Origin: an uncultured Methylotenera sp.
GTDB taxonomy: Bacteria > Pseudomonadota > Gammaproteobacteria > Burkholderiales > Methylophilaceae
Length of the DNA: 37,419 nucleotides
Assembly: GCA_902168195.1 (NCBI GenBank)
Contig: CABHOJ010000127.1
Span: 1 to 37,419 of the forward strand
Reading direction: 5' to 3'
Below, in pieces: positions 6,812-16,406 of this stretch; positions within the stretch are counted from its first letter, which is position 1, and each line of letters opens with the position of its first letter. A model generated the notes under the pieces. The model was not told the DNA's origin. It ran no database searches and saw only the letters and a list, made by a program, of their open reading frames with translations. The position numbers and the translations under genes are program-made.

Positions 6812-9280
6812 TTATTTCAGGGAGACGCTGCCGGTTTTCCCGCTCAGGTGGTAATTGGCCTGCATCGGGCGGTTTTTGATGTTGAGTTGGGTGTGTACCC
6901 GACCCGTGAGGTTCTGGTCGGCAAAGATGTCGAACTCCCCGTCCGCCTTGAGTTGTCCGCCGTCCAGCAGCACTTGGCGATACTGGTAGTGGCCGTTCTG
7001 CAGCGTAAGGTTTCCGCTCAGGCTGTCGAATCGGGTGGTCCCGCCGATGGATTGTCCTGCGCCCGCATGCATGGCACGCACCAGGTCGATACCGCCCAGA
7101 TAACCCTGGCTGGCATCGAAACGTGTCGTGACCTGTGGCGTGTCGGCCAGGTGCGCGAATTCTTCGGCGGACATTGTGTAATTGCCCTTGGCATTGAGAT
7201 GCCCCTTCAAATGGACCACCGAACTGAACGCGGGGCTCACCTCCTGTAGCCGCACCTTCTCGAGTTCAAAATCGCCCGTCGCTTGCCAGAAGGCCGACCA
7301 ATCCAGAGACATCGACCCTGTGAGTTTTCCACCATGCAGCGCTGCATCGATATGTTCAAGGCGCAACGTATGGTCATGCGCAATACCTTCCGCTTTCAGC
7401 GAATCGAATACGAGGGGTGCGCCCAAGGGCGGGGTCCAGTCATTCGCTTCGATCTTGACTTGATAGCCATTGGCAGCGGGCTTGATGGTCGCCTGCAATC
7501 TGCGGCTCTCATCGCGTATGGCGATATGATCGACCTTGTTATCGGTCAGTGTGACCTGGCCATTGAAGGTCTTGAGATCCAGGTCGGGGATCTGTAGCTT
7601 GATCTTTGTAAATGCGATCTCTTTGAAGATCACTTGCTTCGAGGACTGCGCGCTATCCAACCATTCCGCAGTTTGAACCAAGGTCGCAGGTTCCAGTGTC
7701 GCGCTGTCGAATTCGAGTCGATCCAGTTCCTTGGTATCCTCGAAGATCGTCGCCAGTACCGGAGATATGTGTATCTTGGACACCTTGACCTCGGATGCCT
7801 TGCCTATGGTGACGGATTCAAGTACTAGATGAGGACTCGGCCAGAGGGAGGCATTGACGGCGGCGATCCTGACAGGCGATTTGATCGTGGAAGTTGCCAG
7901 CCGCTCGATGGGGGCGATCAGTACCGTGAGGTTAAGGAAATGGATGGCTACCAGCATGAGTAAGAAGAGCGCACCAAAACTGATAAACAGGGTTTTGGCC
8001 AATGCTCCGGAGCCCGCGACCCATCCAGTCAAATCGATCGGCGTGCGTTCTGCCCGCCTTCGTGCCTTTTCTTCCGCCTTGACGAGTGCACGGGCCTCCG
8101 CTTCCTCGCGTGCTTTAAGTTTAGCTTCAGCCTTGACGGCTTCTTCTGCCGCTTTACGCGCCTGCTTTTCCGCGGCGAGTCGTGCCTTCTCTTCCGCCAG
8201 CTGACGTGCGCGGGCCTCGGCTTCTTCACGCGCCTTTCGTTTGGCTTCTTCCCTGGCGCGGGCCTCTGCCTCGCGACGCGCCCGTTCCTCGGCTTCTCGT
8301 TTCGCTTTGGCTTCTGCTTCTTCTCTAGCGCGACGCTCTGCCTCGATACGGGCACGTTCTTCCGCCTCGCGCTTCAGTCGCGCTTCCTCTTCAAGTCGTG
8401 CCTTGCGCTCCGCCTCTATGCGCGCCTTTTCTTCGGCTTCCTGACGGGTACGCGCTTCCGCAAGGACTTTGGCGCGCATTGCCTCTTCTTCACGTGCCTT
8501 ACGCTCGGCCTCCCGACGTGCATGCTCCTCGGCATCTCGCTTGCTGCGCGTTTCCGCTTCGGCGCGGGTACGGGCCATGGCGGCTTCGATCTCGCGCTGC
8601 TCGGCTTCCAGCCGTTCCTTCTCTAGCGCGACCTTGGCTTTGGCCTCAGCCTGCTCCTTGGCCAGTCGCTTCTCTTCCTTGCGCTTGGCGATATGGGCTT
8701 CCTTGGCCGCGGCCTTTTCCGCTTCCTTCGCCTTGCGGGCCTCCACGCTACTCAACTGTTCGTTACGAGCCAGCTTCTCGATATCGATCTTTTCCGCGAG
8801 TTCGGAATTGGCCAGCATGTCGGTGACCATGAGCAACTGGCGTTCCGCTTCCTCTTGCTCCTTGGCCTTCTGTGCGAGCTGACGCTGTTCTTCCTCGAAC
8901 GCCTTGGCTCGGGCCTCTGCTTCCAGTTGCTGACGTTTTTTGTCTTCGGTATGGATCCCGTGCGCTTCGCTCTCGACCCGCATGAACTCTTCAGCGCTGA
9001 TCTCAGCTACTTCGATCACGGAACTGCCCTCGAATCCCGGACCGCTGTCCAGATCAGCATCGTCGCTGCTCACGGCGCGGATATACTCGTCCTGCTCCAG
9101 GCTGCTAAGGATCTTCTCCAGCGCCTCCTCGGAGAGCTTGCCGACCTCTTCCAGCAACTGCCCAGTACTCAACTTGCCATTGACCTTGGACAGTACTTTG
9201 GCCTGCTCGGAGGATAATGACTTGGATGCAAGCGCCCGTGCGCCTTTGGCGGTCTTGCTATACACCATGGACAAATTCAT
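6812..9280 (-). CDS. Coiled-coil membrane protein with AsmA-like C-terminal domain
   Basis: I do not recognise a named ortholog. The 822-residue product begins MNLSMVYSKTAKGARAL, preceded by AAGGA at 7 bp. This start is preferred over an upstream ATG at 9469, because that extension would be encoded by a parS site. Residues ~5-75 are helical and resemble the YSKTAKG... winged-helix-like N-terminus found in some betaproteobacterial signalling proteins. Residues ~110-415 are an uninterrupted Glu/Ala/Arg/Lys coiled coil, TolA-like, with many EEARAR/AEEKAR units. One membrane helix follows (about 427-455), then a ~370-residue domain with AsmA/YhdP-type character (LVLESVTIG, KLTGSMSLDW, GNLTLQNGHYQYR), predicted periplasmic. 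The topology suggests a cytoplasmic rod tied to an envelope domain. AsmA-like proteins are linked to lipid transport, but the combined role is unknown. Confidence 0.75.
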   Translation of the reverse strand: MNLSMVYSKTAKGARALASKSLSSEQAKVLSKVNGKLSTGQLLEEVGKLSEEALEKILSSLEQDEYIRAVSSDDADLDSGPGFEGSSVIEVAEISAEEFMRVESEAHGIHTEDKKRQQLEAEARAKAFEEEQRQLAQKAKEQEEAERQLLMVTDMLANSELAEKIDIEKLARNEQLSSVEARKAKEAEKAAAKEAHIAKRKEEKRLAKEQAEAKAKVALEKERLEAEQREIEAAMARTRAEAETRSKRDAEEHARREAERKAREEEAMRAKVLAEARTRQEAEEKARIEAERKARLEEEARLKREAEERARIEAERRAREEAEAKAKREAEERARREAEARAREEAKRKAREEAEARARQLAEEKARLAAEKQARKAAEEAVKAEAKLKAREEAEARALVKAEEKARRRAERTPIDLTGWVAGSGALAKTLFISFGALFLLMLVAIHFLNLTVLIAPIERLATSTIKSPVRIAAVNASLWPSPHLVLESVTIGKASEVKVSKIHISPVLATIFEDTKELDRLEFDSATLEPATLVQTAEWLDSAQSSKQVIFKEIAFTKIKLQIPDLDLKTFNGQVTLTDNKVDHIAIRDESRRLQATIKPAANGYQVKIEANDWTPPLGAPLVFDSLKAEGIAHDHTLRLEHIDAALHGGKLTGSMSLDWSAFWQATGDFELEKVRLQEVSPAFSSVVHLKGHLNAKGNYTMSAEEFAHLADTPQVTTRFDASQGYLGGIDLVRAMHAGAGQSIGGTTRFDSLSGNLTLQNGHYQYRQVLLDGGQLKADGEFDIFADQNLTGRVHTQLNIKNRPMQANYHLSGKTGSVSLK

Positions 9281-9431
9281 AGAAGCATCCTTGCCTGATT
9301 TATAGTTATATGGCGACGAGAAGTGAATCAACGCTGATTCTGATATTTTTCCCGTCATTAGTCCAGCCTTGCGCCAATCGAGCGCGTTTCCTAAAGGATT
9401 AGCCCTTCGGGCATGCAGGAACACAGGGTTT

Positions 9432-9447
9432 TGTTTCACGTGGAACA
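9432..9447. promoter_or_regulatory. parS: parS centromere site 2
   Basis: TGTTTCACGTGGAACA matches the parS consensus TGTTYCACGTGRAACA. It lies in the 239-bp divergent intergenic region between the AsmA-like gene and mnmG, 3.85 kb from site 1 and about 3.4 kb before parB. Confidence 0.92.
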
Positions 9448-9519
9448 TCATCATTCGACATGACGGCAACCCTGCTTTGCAGTAACATATGCAACCTTGA
9501 AACGACGATATCGAAACGC

Positions 9520-11412
9520 ATGCAATTCCCTGAAAAATTTGACGTTATTGTAGTTGGCGGAGGCCACGCAGGCACAGAAGCGGCCCTGGCTTCTGCACGC
9601 ATGGGTCGCAAGACGCTGCTGCTCACCCATAACATCGAAACCCTGGGGCAGATGTCATGTAATCCTTCCATCGGCGGCATCGGCAAGGGCCATCTGGTGA
9701 AAGAAGTCGATGCCCTGGGAGGCGCCATGGCGGCCGCGACTGACGAAGGCGGTATCCAGTTCCGTATCCTGAATTCAAGCAAAGGGCCGGCTGTGCGCGC
9801 CACACGTGCGCAAGCCGACCGCGTGTTGTATAAGGCGGCGATCAGACACCGGCTGGAGAACCAGCCTAATCTGTGGTTGTTCCAGCAGGCGGTCGACGAC
9901 ATCATGCTTGAGGGTGAACGTGCGACCGGCGTGATCACCCAGCTTGGCCTCAAGTTCGAGGCAAGAGCGGTGGTCTTGACCGCCGGTACCTTCCTTGGCG
10001 GGTTGGTGCATGTCGGGATGGCCAATTATCAGGCAGGGCGCGCAGGCGACCCGCCATCGATCTCCCTGGCGGCCAGGTTGCGCGAGATCGGATTGCCGGC
10101 TGGCCGGCTAAAAACGGGCACGCCGCCTCGTATCGACGGTCGCACCATCGACTACTCCGTGATGGAAGAGCAGCCCGGTGACGATCCGGTGCCGGTGTTC
10201 TCGTTTCTAGGCAAAGCGAGTCAACATCCCGCGCAGCGTCCCTGCTGGATCACGCATACCAACGCACGGACGCACGAGATCATCCGTAGCGGTCTCGACC
10301 GCTCGCCCATGTACACCGGAGTGATCGAAGGTGTTGGTCCGCGCTATTGCCCGTCGGTCGAGGACAAGATCCACCGTTTCGCGGACAAGGAATCGCACCA
10401 GATATTCCTGGAGCCGGAGGGATTGTCGACGCATGAGATCTACCCTAACGGCATCTCGACCAGCTTGCCCTTCGACATCCAGTATCAGTTGGTGCGCTCC
10501 ATTCGCGGGCTGGAGAACGCGCATATCCTGCGCCCGGGCTATGCCATTGAATACGATTACTACGATCCTCGCGGCTTGAAGAACTCCCTGGAAACCAAGG
10601 CCGTCAAGGGGCTGTTCTTCGCGGGCCAGATCAATGGGACCACGGGCTACGAAGAAGCCGCGGCCCAAGGCCTGCTGGCGGGCGCCAACGCTGCGCTCTA
10701 CGCTACCGAAGACGCGTCATGGTGTCCGGGGCGTGAGCAAGCTTACCTTGGCGTGCTGGTGGATGACCTTATCACGCGTGGCGTGAGTGAGCCCTATCGT
10801 ATGTTCACTAGCCGCGCGGAATATCGTTTGATGCTGCGCGAAGACAACGCCGATATGCGCTTGACCGAAGCTGGTCGCAAGATCGGCTTGGTCGACGATG
10901 CGCGCTGGGAGGTTTTCAGTCGCAAGCAGGAAGCCATCGCTCGCGAGCAAGAGCGTCTCAAGCGCAGTTTCGTGCGTCCAGGCATATTGCCCGAGGCGGA
11001 TGCCATGCGGGTGCTGGGTAAGGTCATCGATCACGAATATTCTTTGTTCGAATTACTGCGTCGCCCGGAAGTGAGTTACGAGGCCCTGCTCTCATTGACC
11101 GGTGCCGGCGAAGGCGAAGCCGATGAGCAGGTGCGTCAGCAGCTCGAGATCGCGGCCAAATACCAGGGCTATATCGACCGGCAGCAGGAAGAGATCGAAC
11201 GCCAGCGCGGTAACGAAGAGACTTTGTTGCCCGCCGATCTCGATTACAAGGATGTGCATGGCCTGTCGATCGAGGCACAGCAAAAGCTCAACGCGCACAA
11301 ACCGCAAACCATCGGGCAGGCCAGCCGTATCTCTGGCATCACCCCGGCAGCCATTTCGCTGTTGCTGGTCTACCTCAAGCGCAAAAGCCGTCAGAAGCAG
11401 CGTGCGGCATGA
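9520..11412 (+). CDS. mnmG: tRNA uridine-34 modification enzyme MnmG
   Basis: This FAD-dependent partner of MnmE catalyses formation of cmnm5U34 in tRNA. The ATG at 9520 ([18 protein letters not shown]) gives 630 residues, the normal family size. An upstream ATG at 9460 would add 20 non-conserved residues. The FAD dinucleotide-binding GGGHAGTEA is at 13-21, the family signature [17 protein letters not shown] is near 46-62, and the second signature [15 protein letters not shown] is also present. The C-terminal helical MnmE/tRNA-binding region ends in [19 protein letters not shown]. It overlaps rsmG by ATGA, the usual gidA-gidB arrangement. Confidence 0.97.
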   Translation: MQFPEKFDVIVVGGGHAGTEAALASARMGRKTLLLTHNIETLGQMSCNPSIGGIGKGHLVKEVDALGGAMAAATDEGGIQFRILNSSKGPAVRATRAQADRVLYKAAIRHRLENQPNLWLFQQAVDDIMLEGERATGVITQLGLKFEARAVVLTAGTFLGGLVHVGMANYQAGRAGDPPSISLAARLREIGLPAGRLKTGTPPRIDGRTIDYSVMEEQPGDDPVPVFSFLGKASQHPAQRPCWITHTNARTHEIIRSGLDRSPMYTGVIEGVGPRYCPSVEDKIHRFADKESHQIFLEPEGLSTHEIYPNGISTSLPFDIQYQLVRSIRGLENAHILRPGYAIEYDYYDPRGLKNSLETKAVKGLFFAGQINGTTGYEEAAAQGLLAGANAALYATEDASWCPGREQAYLGVLVDDLITRGVSEPYRMFTSRAEYRLMLREDNADMRLTEAGRKIGLVDDARWEVFSRKQEAIAREQERLKRSFVRPGILPEADAMRVLGKVIDHEYSLFELLRRPEVSYEALLSLTGAGEGEADEQVRQQLEIAAKYQGYIDRQQEEIERQRGNEETLLPADLDYKDVHGLSIEAQQKLNAHKPQTIGQASRISGITPAAISLLLVYLKRKSRQKQRAA

Positions 11413-12044
11413 GGTTGCGCGCGATCCTCGACGATGGCCTGGCGGAGCTGGGCCTGGCACTGGATGAGGCCAAGCTGCAGAAACTGATCGATTACATCCA
11501 CCTGCTCAATAAGTGGAACAAGGTGCACAACCTGACCGCGGTCCGTGATCCGGAAGAGATGGTCACGCTGCACTTGTTGGACAGTCTGGCGGTATTGCCG
11601 CATGTGCGGGCCAACCGGCTGTTGGATGTCGGCAGCGGTGCGGGCTTGCCCGGTATTCCCTTCGCCATCTGCCTACCGGAACTGCAGGTCACGGTGATGG
11701 ATTCCAGCCAGAAGAAAGCCAGTTTTATGCGGCAGGCAAAGGCGGAGCTTGCGTTGCCTAACCTTGAGGTCGAATGCGGTCGCGTCGAGGACTACCAGCC
11801 TGACGCGCCATTCGATGTCATCACGTCACGGGCCTTTTCCGAGCTGGCCTTGTTCGTGAAGCTGACGCGGCATCTGGGCGCCCCTGGCGGCCAATGGCTG
11901 GCGATGAAGGGCGTCTATCCGCAAGAAGAGCTCGATCGATTGCAGCTAGAACCTAGTCAAGTGTTGCCACTCAAGGTGCCCGGGCTAAAGGCGCAACGAC
12001 ATCTGGTATTTTTGCCGTTCAATCAAGACATGAAGGTGGCGTAG
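11409..12044 (+). CDS. rsmG: 16S rRNA (guanine-527-N7) methyltransferase RsmG
   Basis: RsmG uses S-adenosylmethionine to methylate G527 of 16S rRNA; loss gives low-level streptomycin resistance in other bacteria. The 211-residue product carries an N-terminal helix pair ending in [11 protein letters not shown], the SAM-binding motif [17 protein letters not shown] (71-87), and the conserved [10 protein letters not shown] segment. Length is typical (205-215). The start overlaps the mnmG stop (ATGA), and parA follows after 3 bp, so mnmG-rsmG-parA-parB looks like one transcription unit. Confidence 0.97.
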   Translation: MRLRAILDDGLAELGLALDEAKLQKLIDYIHLLNKWNKVHNLTAVRDPEEMVTLHLLDSLAVLPHVRANRLLDVGSGAGLPGIPFAICLPELQVTVMDSSQKKASFMRQAKAELALPNLEVECGRVEDYQPDAPFDVITSRAFSELALFVKLTRHLGAPGGQWLAMKGVYPQEELDRLQLEPSQVLPLKVPGLKAQRHLVFLPFNQDMKVA

Positions 12045-12047
12045 GAC

Positions 12048-12818
12048 ATGCGTATTCTGGCGATCACAAATCAAAAAGGCGGAGTCGGCAAGACTACCAC
12101 CTGCGTCAATCTGGCTGCGAGTCTGGCGGCGACCGGACGCAAGGTGCTGTTGGTCGACCTGGATCCGCAGGGTAACGCCACCACGGGCAGTGGCCTCGAT
12201 AAGGCCCACTTGAAACAGACCATCTACCATGTGCTGATCGGCGACAAGACCCTGAAACAAGTGATCCAGGCTTCGAGCAAGGGCAATTTCGATGTAGCGC
12301 CTGCCAATCGCGAGCTCGCGGGGGCGGAAGTCGAGCTGGTCAACGAGATGGCGCGCGAGACGCGTTTGAAAGGTGCGCTGGCGGAAGTGAAGGGGCAATA
12401 TGATTATGTCCTGCTCGATTGCCCCCCTGCCCTGAATCTGGTGACGGTGAATGCCCTGACCGCGGCCAATGCCGTGATGATCCCGATGCAGTGTGAATAC
12501 TATGCATTGGAGGGATTGTCAGACCTGGTCAACACCATCAAGAAAGTGCGTGCTCACTTGAACCCGACTCTGGAGATCGAGGGCTTGTTGCGCACGTTGT
12601 TCGATAACCGCAACATGCTGGCGCAGCAAGTGTCGGAGCAGCTGGCGCGGCATTTCGGCGACAAGGTCTACGAAACCGTCATCCCGCGCAACATCCGGCT
12701 GGCGGAAGCGCCGAGTTATGGAATGCCGGCGCTAATCTACGACCGTGCCTCCAAGGGTGCGCAAGCCTATCTGGCACTGGCAGACGAAATCATCAAACGT
12801 GGAGTGGTCAATGGTTAA
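12048..12818 (+). CDS. parA: Chromosome partitioning ATPase ParA (Soj)
   Basis: ParA is a dynamic ATPase that moves ParB-parS complexes so that sister origins segregate. The 256-residue product opens MRILAITNQKGGVGKTT with the deviant Walker A K10-GGVGKTT, and has the DLDPQGNATTG Walker A' segment and LLDCPP Walker B. There is no N-terminal HTH, so it is the short chromosomal type. It overlaps parB by 8 bp (ATGGTTAA), which implies coupled translation. Two parS sites lie 2.6 and 6.4 kb upstream. Confidence 0.97.
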   Translation: MRILAITNQKGGVGKTTTCVNLAASLAATGRKVLLVDLDPQGNATTGSGLDKAHLKQTIYHVLIGDKTLKQVIQASSKGNFDVAPANRELAGAEVELVNEMARETRLKGALAEVKGQYDYVLLDCPPALNLVTVNALTAANAVMIPMQCEYYALEGLSDLVNTIKKVRAHLNPTLEIEGLLRTLFDNRNMLAQQVSEQLARHFGDKVYETVIPRNIRLAEAPSYGMPALIYDRASKGAQAYLALADEIIKRGVVNG

Positions 12819-13671
12819 ATCCAAAGGTTTGGGGCGCGGTCTCGATGCCCTTCTGGCAGGTGACGTAGGTAGTGTCGGCGAGGCGGATTCCCTGCGTATG
12901 TTGAAGATCGGCCAGTTGCAACCGGGCAAGTACCAGCCACGTACACAGATGGATCAGGAATCGCTGGCGAGCCTGGCCGCCTCGATCAAGGCGCAGGGCA
13001 TCATGCAGCCTATTCTAGTGCGTGAGATCGCGGACGAGCGCTACGAGATCATCGCCGGTGAGCGCCGCTGGCGCGCCTCGCAATTGGCTGGTTTGCCTGA
13101 GGTGCCGGTGCTGGTGCGAGAGATCCCGGACGAATCCGCCCTTGCGATGGCGCTGATCGAGAATATCCAGCGCGAGAACCTCAATCCTCTGGAAGAGGCC
13201 AACGGTATCAAGCGTCTGATCGATGAATTCGATATGACCCATCAAACGGCTTCCGAAGCCGTCGGCCGTTCCCGCACCGCTGTGACCAACCTGCTGCGGC
13301 TGCTGAATCTCGCAGCACCGGTACAGGACATGCTGATGCATAACCAGATCGATATGGGGCACGCGCGCGCCCTGCTGGCGCTCGAACCTGCCAGGCAGGT
13401 GATGGCGGCGCAGCAGATCGTGCAAAAAGGCTTGTCTGTGCGTGAGGCGGAGCGCCTGGCCAATAGCGAGCAGAAACCAGTGAAACGCGTCGCCAAGGCC
13501 AGACCTAACCGGGACCTGCTGCGCCTCGAAGAGCTTGCCGCCGATCACATGGGCGCCAGAGTCAGCATCAAGCAGGGTGCGAAAGGATCCGGCAAACTGG
13601 TCATCGAGTACAAGGACCTGGACCAGCTCGACGGCATCTTGAGCAGGATGGGCGTGTCTTCCAGGGAATAG
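12811..13671 (+). CDS. parB: Chromosome partitioning protein ParB (Spo0J)
   Basis: ParB is a CTP-dependent clamp that loads at parS, spreads along DNA and stimulates ParA. The 286-residue product has the N-terminal ParA-interaction segment KSKGLGRGLDALL (3-15). It then has a ParB/Srx CTPase domain with GERRWR (83-88) and ENIQRENLNP (117-126), a HTH domain around 140-165 (QTASEAVGRSRTAVTNLLRL), and a C-terminal dimerisation domain. The start is the ATG at 12811 overlapping the parA stop. The alternative upstream start in this frame adds residues with no family similarity. Confidence 0.97.
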   Translation: MVKSKGLGRGLDALLAGDVGSVGEADSLRMLKIGQLQPGKYQPRTQMDQESLASLAASIKAQGIMQPILVREIADERYEIIAGERRWRASQLAGLPEVPVLVREIPDESALAMALIENIQRENLNPLEEANGIKRLIDEFDMTHQTASEAVGRSRTAVTNLLRLLNLAAPVQDMLMHNQIDMGHARALLALEPARQVMAAQQIVQKGLSVREAERLANSEQKPVKRVAKARPNRDLLRLEELAADHMGARVSIKQGAKGSGKLVIEYKDLDQLDGILSRMGVSSRE

Positions 13672-13700
13672 CCCGCTTCCCTATAAGACCTATCGCTTGT

Positions 13701-13729
13701 TTGACATCGTATACATTCATTGTTAGTAT
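13701..13729 (+). promoter_or_regulatory. Candidate promoter of the atp operon
   Basis: A perfect -35 TTGACA (13701-13706) is followed at exactly 17 bp by TAGTAT (13724-13729, 4 of 6). Transcription would start near 13736. That is downstream of the first possible atpI initiation codon (TTG 13720), so either atpI starts further in or this element is not the one used. Confidence 0.5.
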
Positions 13730-14154
13730 CCAAGTCCTTGTTGTCTGGCGCAAAAACAGAAATTGCGGCTAAGAATCACGGCTTGATCGTGGTCGGCCTG
13801 CAACTCCTTCTCATAATAATCAGCGCTGGTGTAACTTACCTCACCGATAATCCGCAGTCAGGAATATCCATCATCTGGGGCGAACTTTGCGCCTTGGTGA
13901 ATGCGTCGCTATTGAGCTGGCGCATGATGCAGCGTAAGCATCAGGACGCGACGGCGGGCAGGCAACTGGTGTGGATGTACCGTTCCGCTTTGGAACGGTT
14001 TTTTGTTGTAATCGGATTGCTGGCCTTCGGTATGTTGCGTTTGCATCTGCCAGCCGGACAAGTGATCCTGGGTTTTGTGATGGGTCAGGCGGCGCTGTTG
14101 CTTGTGCCTTTGGTGCGCGGAATATTGAATAGATCGCGTGTGGAAGTTAAATAG
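13720..14154 (+). CDS. atpI: ATP synthase subunit I
   Basis: AtpI is a small membrane protein thought to help c-ring assembly or Mg2+ supply for ATP synthase. The frame encodes up to 144 residues with hydrophobic helices (GLIVVGLQLLLIIISAGV, FFVVIGLLAFGML, VILGFVMGQAALLLVPLV), in the usual place before atpB. No ATG exists near the N-terminus. TTG 13720 is the most upstream option, and TTG 13738 or 13741 fits the promoter better. No Shine-Dalgarno helps to decide, so the N-terminus is uncertain. Confidence 0.8.
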   Translation: MLVSKSLLSGAKTEIAAKNHGLIVVGLQLLLIIISAGVTYLTDNPQSGISIIWGELCALVNASLLSWRMMQRKHQDATAGRQLVWMYRSALERFFVVIGLLAFGMLRLHLPAGQVILGFVMGQAALLLVPLVRGILNRSRVEVK

Positions 14155-14166
14155 ATTGTTAAGTAA

Positions 14167-15033
<867 letters not shown>

Positions 15034-15077
15034 AATTTTGATTCACTTTTAAGCAGTAGATTATTTACAGGAGATAG

Positions 15078-15317
<240 letters not shown>

Positions 15318-15362
15318 TCCGTCGGCAACCCTAGATAAAAGCAAACTAAGAGAGGTATTTGC

Positions 15363-15833
15363 ATGAACATCAATGCAACCCTTATTGCACAGGCGATCAT
15401 GTTTGCAGTGTTCGTGTGGTTCTGCATGAAGTTCGTGTGGCCACCGATCATGAACGCACTGGCAGTACGCCAGAAGCAGATCGCAGACGGCCTGGCCGCT
15501 GCGGATCGCGGCAAGCACGAACTGGAACTGGCAGCCAAGAAGGCCACCCAGGAACTGCATGCAGCTAAGGAAAAGGCTTCCGATATCATCGCCCAGGCTG
15601 AAAAGCGCGCGACCGAGATCGTCGAAGAGTCCAAGACCAACGCCAAAACCGAAGGTGATCGCATCATCGCCGGTGCCAAGGCTGAGATCGAGCAAGAGGT
15701 CAATCGCGCCAAGGAAGGCCTGCGTCAGCAAGTCTCCGAACTGGCGGTGGCTGGCGCAGAGAAGATCCTGCGCAAAGAGATCGATGCCAAGGCACATGCC
15801 GACATGCTGAAAACCATCGCTAACGAGCTATAG
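15363..15833 (+). CDS. atpF: ATP synthase Fo subunit b
   Basis: Subunit b is the peripheral stalk that joins Fo to F1 as a dimer. The 156-residue product has one N-terminal membrane helix (about 5-27, [21 protein letters not shown] region) followed by a long charged alpha-helical coiled coil to the C-terminus. Length matches E. coli b (156). GAGAGG lies 8 bp before the ATG. Only one b-type gene is present. Confidence 0.97.
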   Translation: MNINATLIAQAIMFAVFVWFCMKFVWPPIMNALAVRQKQIADGLAAADRGKHELELAAKKATQELHAAKEKASDIIAQAEKRATEIVEESKTNAKTEGDRIIAGAKAEIEQEVNRAKEGLRQQVSELAVAGAEKILRKEIDAKAHADMLKTIANEL

Positions 15834-15846
15834 GAAGTAAGCGATC

Positions 15847-16383
15847 ATGGCTGAAGCGGTAACGATAGTAAGACCTTACGCAGTCGCGGCTTTCCGTCTT
15901 GCTAAAGAGAAGAAGGCGCTGGCAAAGTGGTCCGAGATGCTGAGCTTCGCGTCGGCGATCGCGGCCGATGCCCAGATGCAGGCTTTCATCGCTGACCCCA
16001 AGGTCTCGAGCGCCGACCAGGAGAAATTGTTCCTGGCGGTCGCTGGCGACAAGCTGGACGAAGCTGGCAAGAATCTGATCAAGCTGCTGGTCGAGTACGA
16101 CCGCCTGGCCTTGTTGCCTGAAGTCGTTGCGGCTTTCGAGGAACTTAAGGCACAAGACGAGGGCGTGCTGGAGGCTGAGATTACCGCAGCTGCCAAACCA
16201 AGCGATGCCGAAGTCAAGGCGTTGGTGAAACGCCTGGAAACCAAGTTTGGTAAAAAGATTGAAGCAAGCGTCAAAGTGGACCCCAACATCATCGGCGGGA
16301 TCAAAATTTTAGTCGGCGATACGGTCATTGACGCTTCCGTCCGTGGCCAATTGCAAGAATTGGCTTATACGCTTAAAGGTTAG
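15847..16383 (+). CDS. atpH: ATP synthase F1 subunit delta
   Basis: Delta attaches the b-subunit stalk to the top of the alpha-beta hexamer. The 178-residue product has the N-terminal helical bundle (opening [17 protein letters not shown]) and the C-terminal signature [26 protein letters not shown]-like region typical of OSCP/delta. It lies 13 bp after atpF and 23 bp before atpA. Confidence 0.96.
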   Translation: MAEAVTIVRPYAVAAFRLAKEKKALAKWSEMLSFASAIAADAQMQAFIADPKVSSADQEKLFLAVAGDKLDEAGKNLIKLLVEYDRLALLPEVVAAFEELKAQDEGVLEAEITAAAKPSDAEVKALVKRLETKFGKKIEASVKVDPNIIGGIKILVGDTVIDASVRGQLQELAYTLKG

Positions 16384-16406
16384 GCCTTAAAGGTCAGGAG
16401 ACAGTA

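Noticed and set aside
8398-8826. Ser/Ala- or Pro/Arg-rich plus-strand frames opposite the coiled coil
   Set aside because: These are produced by the repetitive Glu/Ala/Arg codons on the other strand. Composition is artificial and there is no start context.
9281-9469. Longer N-terminus of the AsmA-like protein starting at 9469
   Set aside because: The extra 63 codons include the parS palindrome and have no Shine-Dalgarno. The ATG at 9280 has a good one and starts the conserved-looking N-terminal segment.
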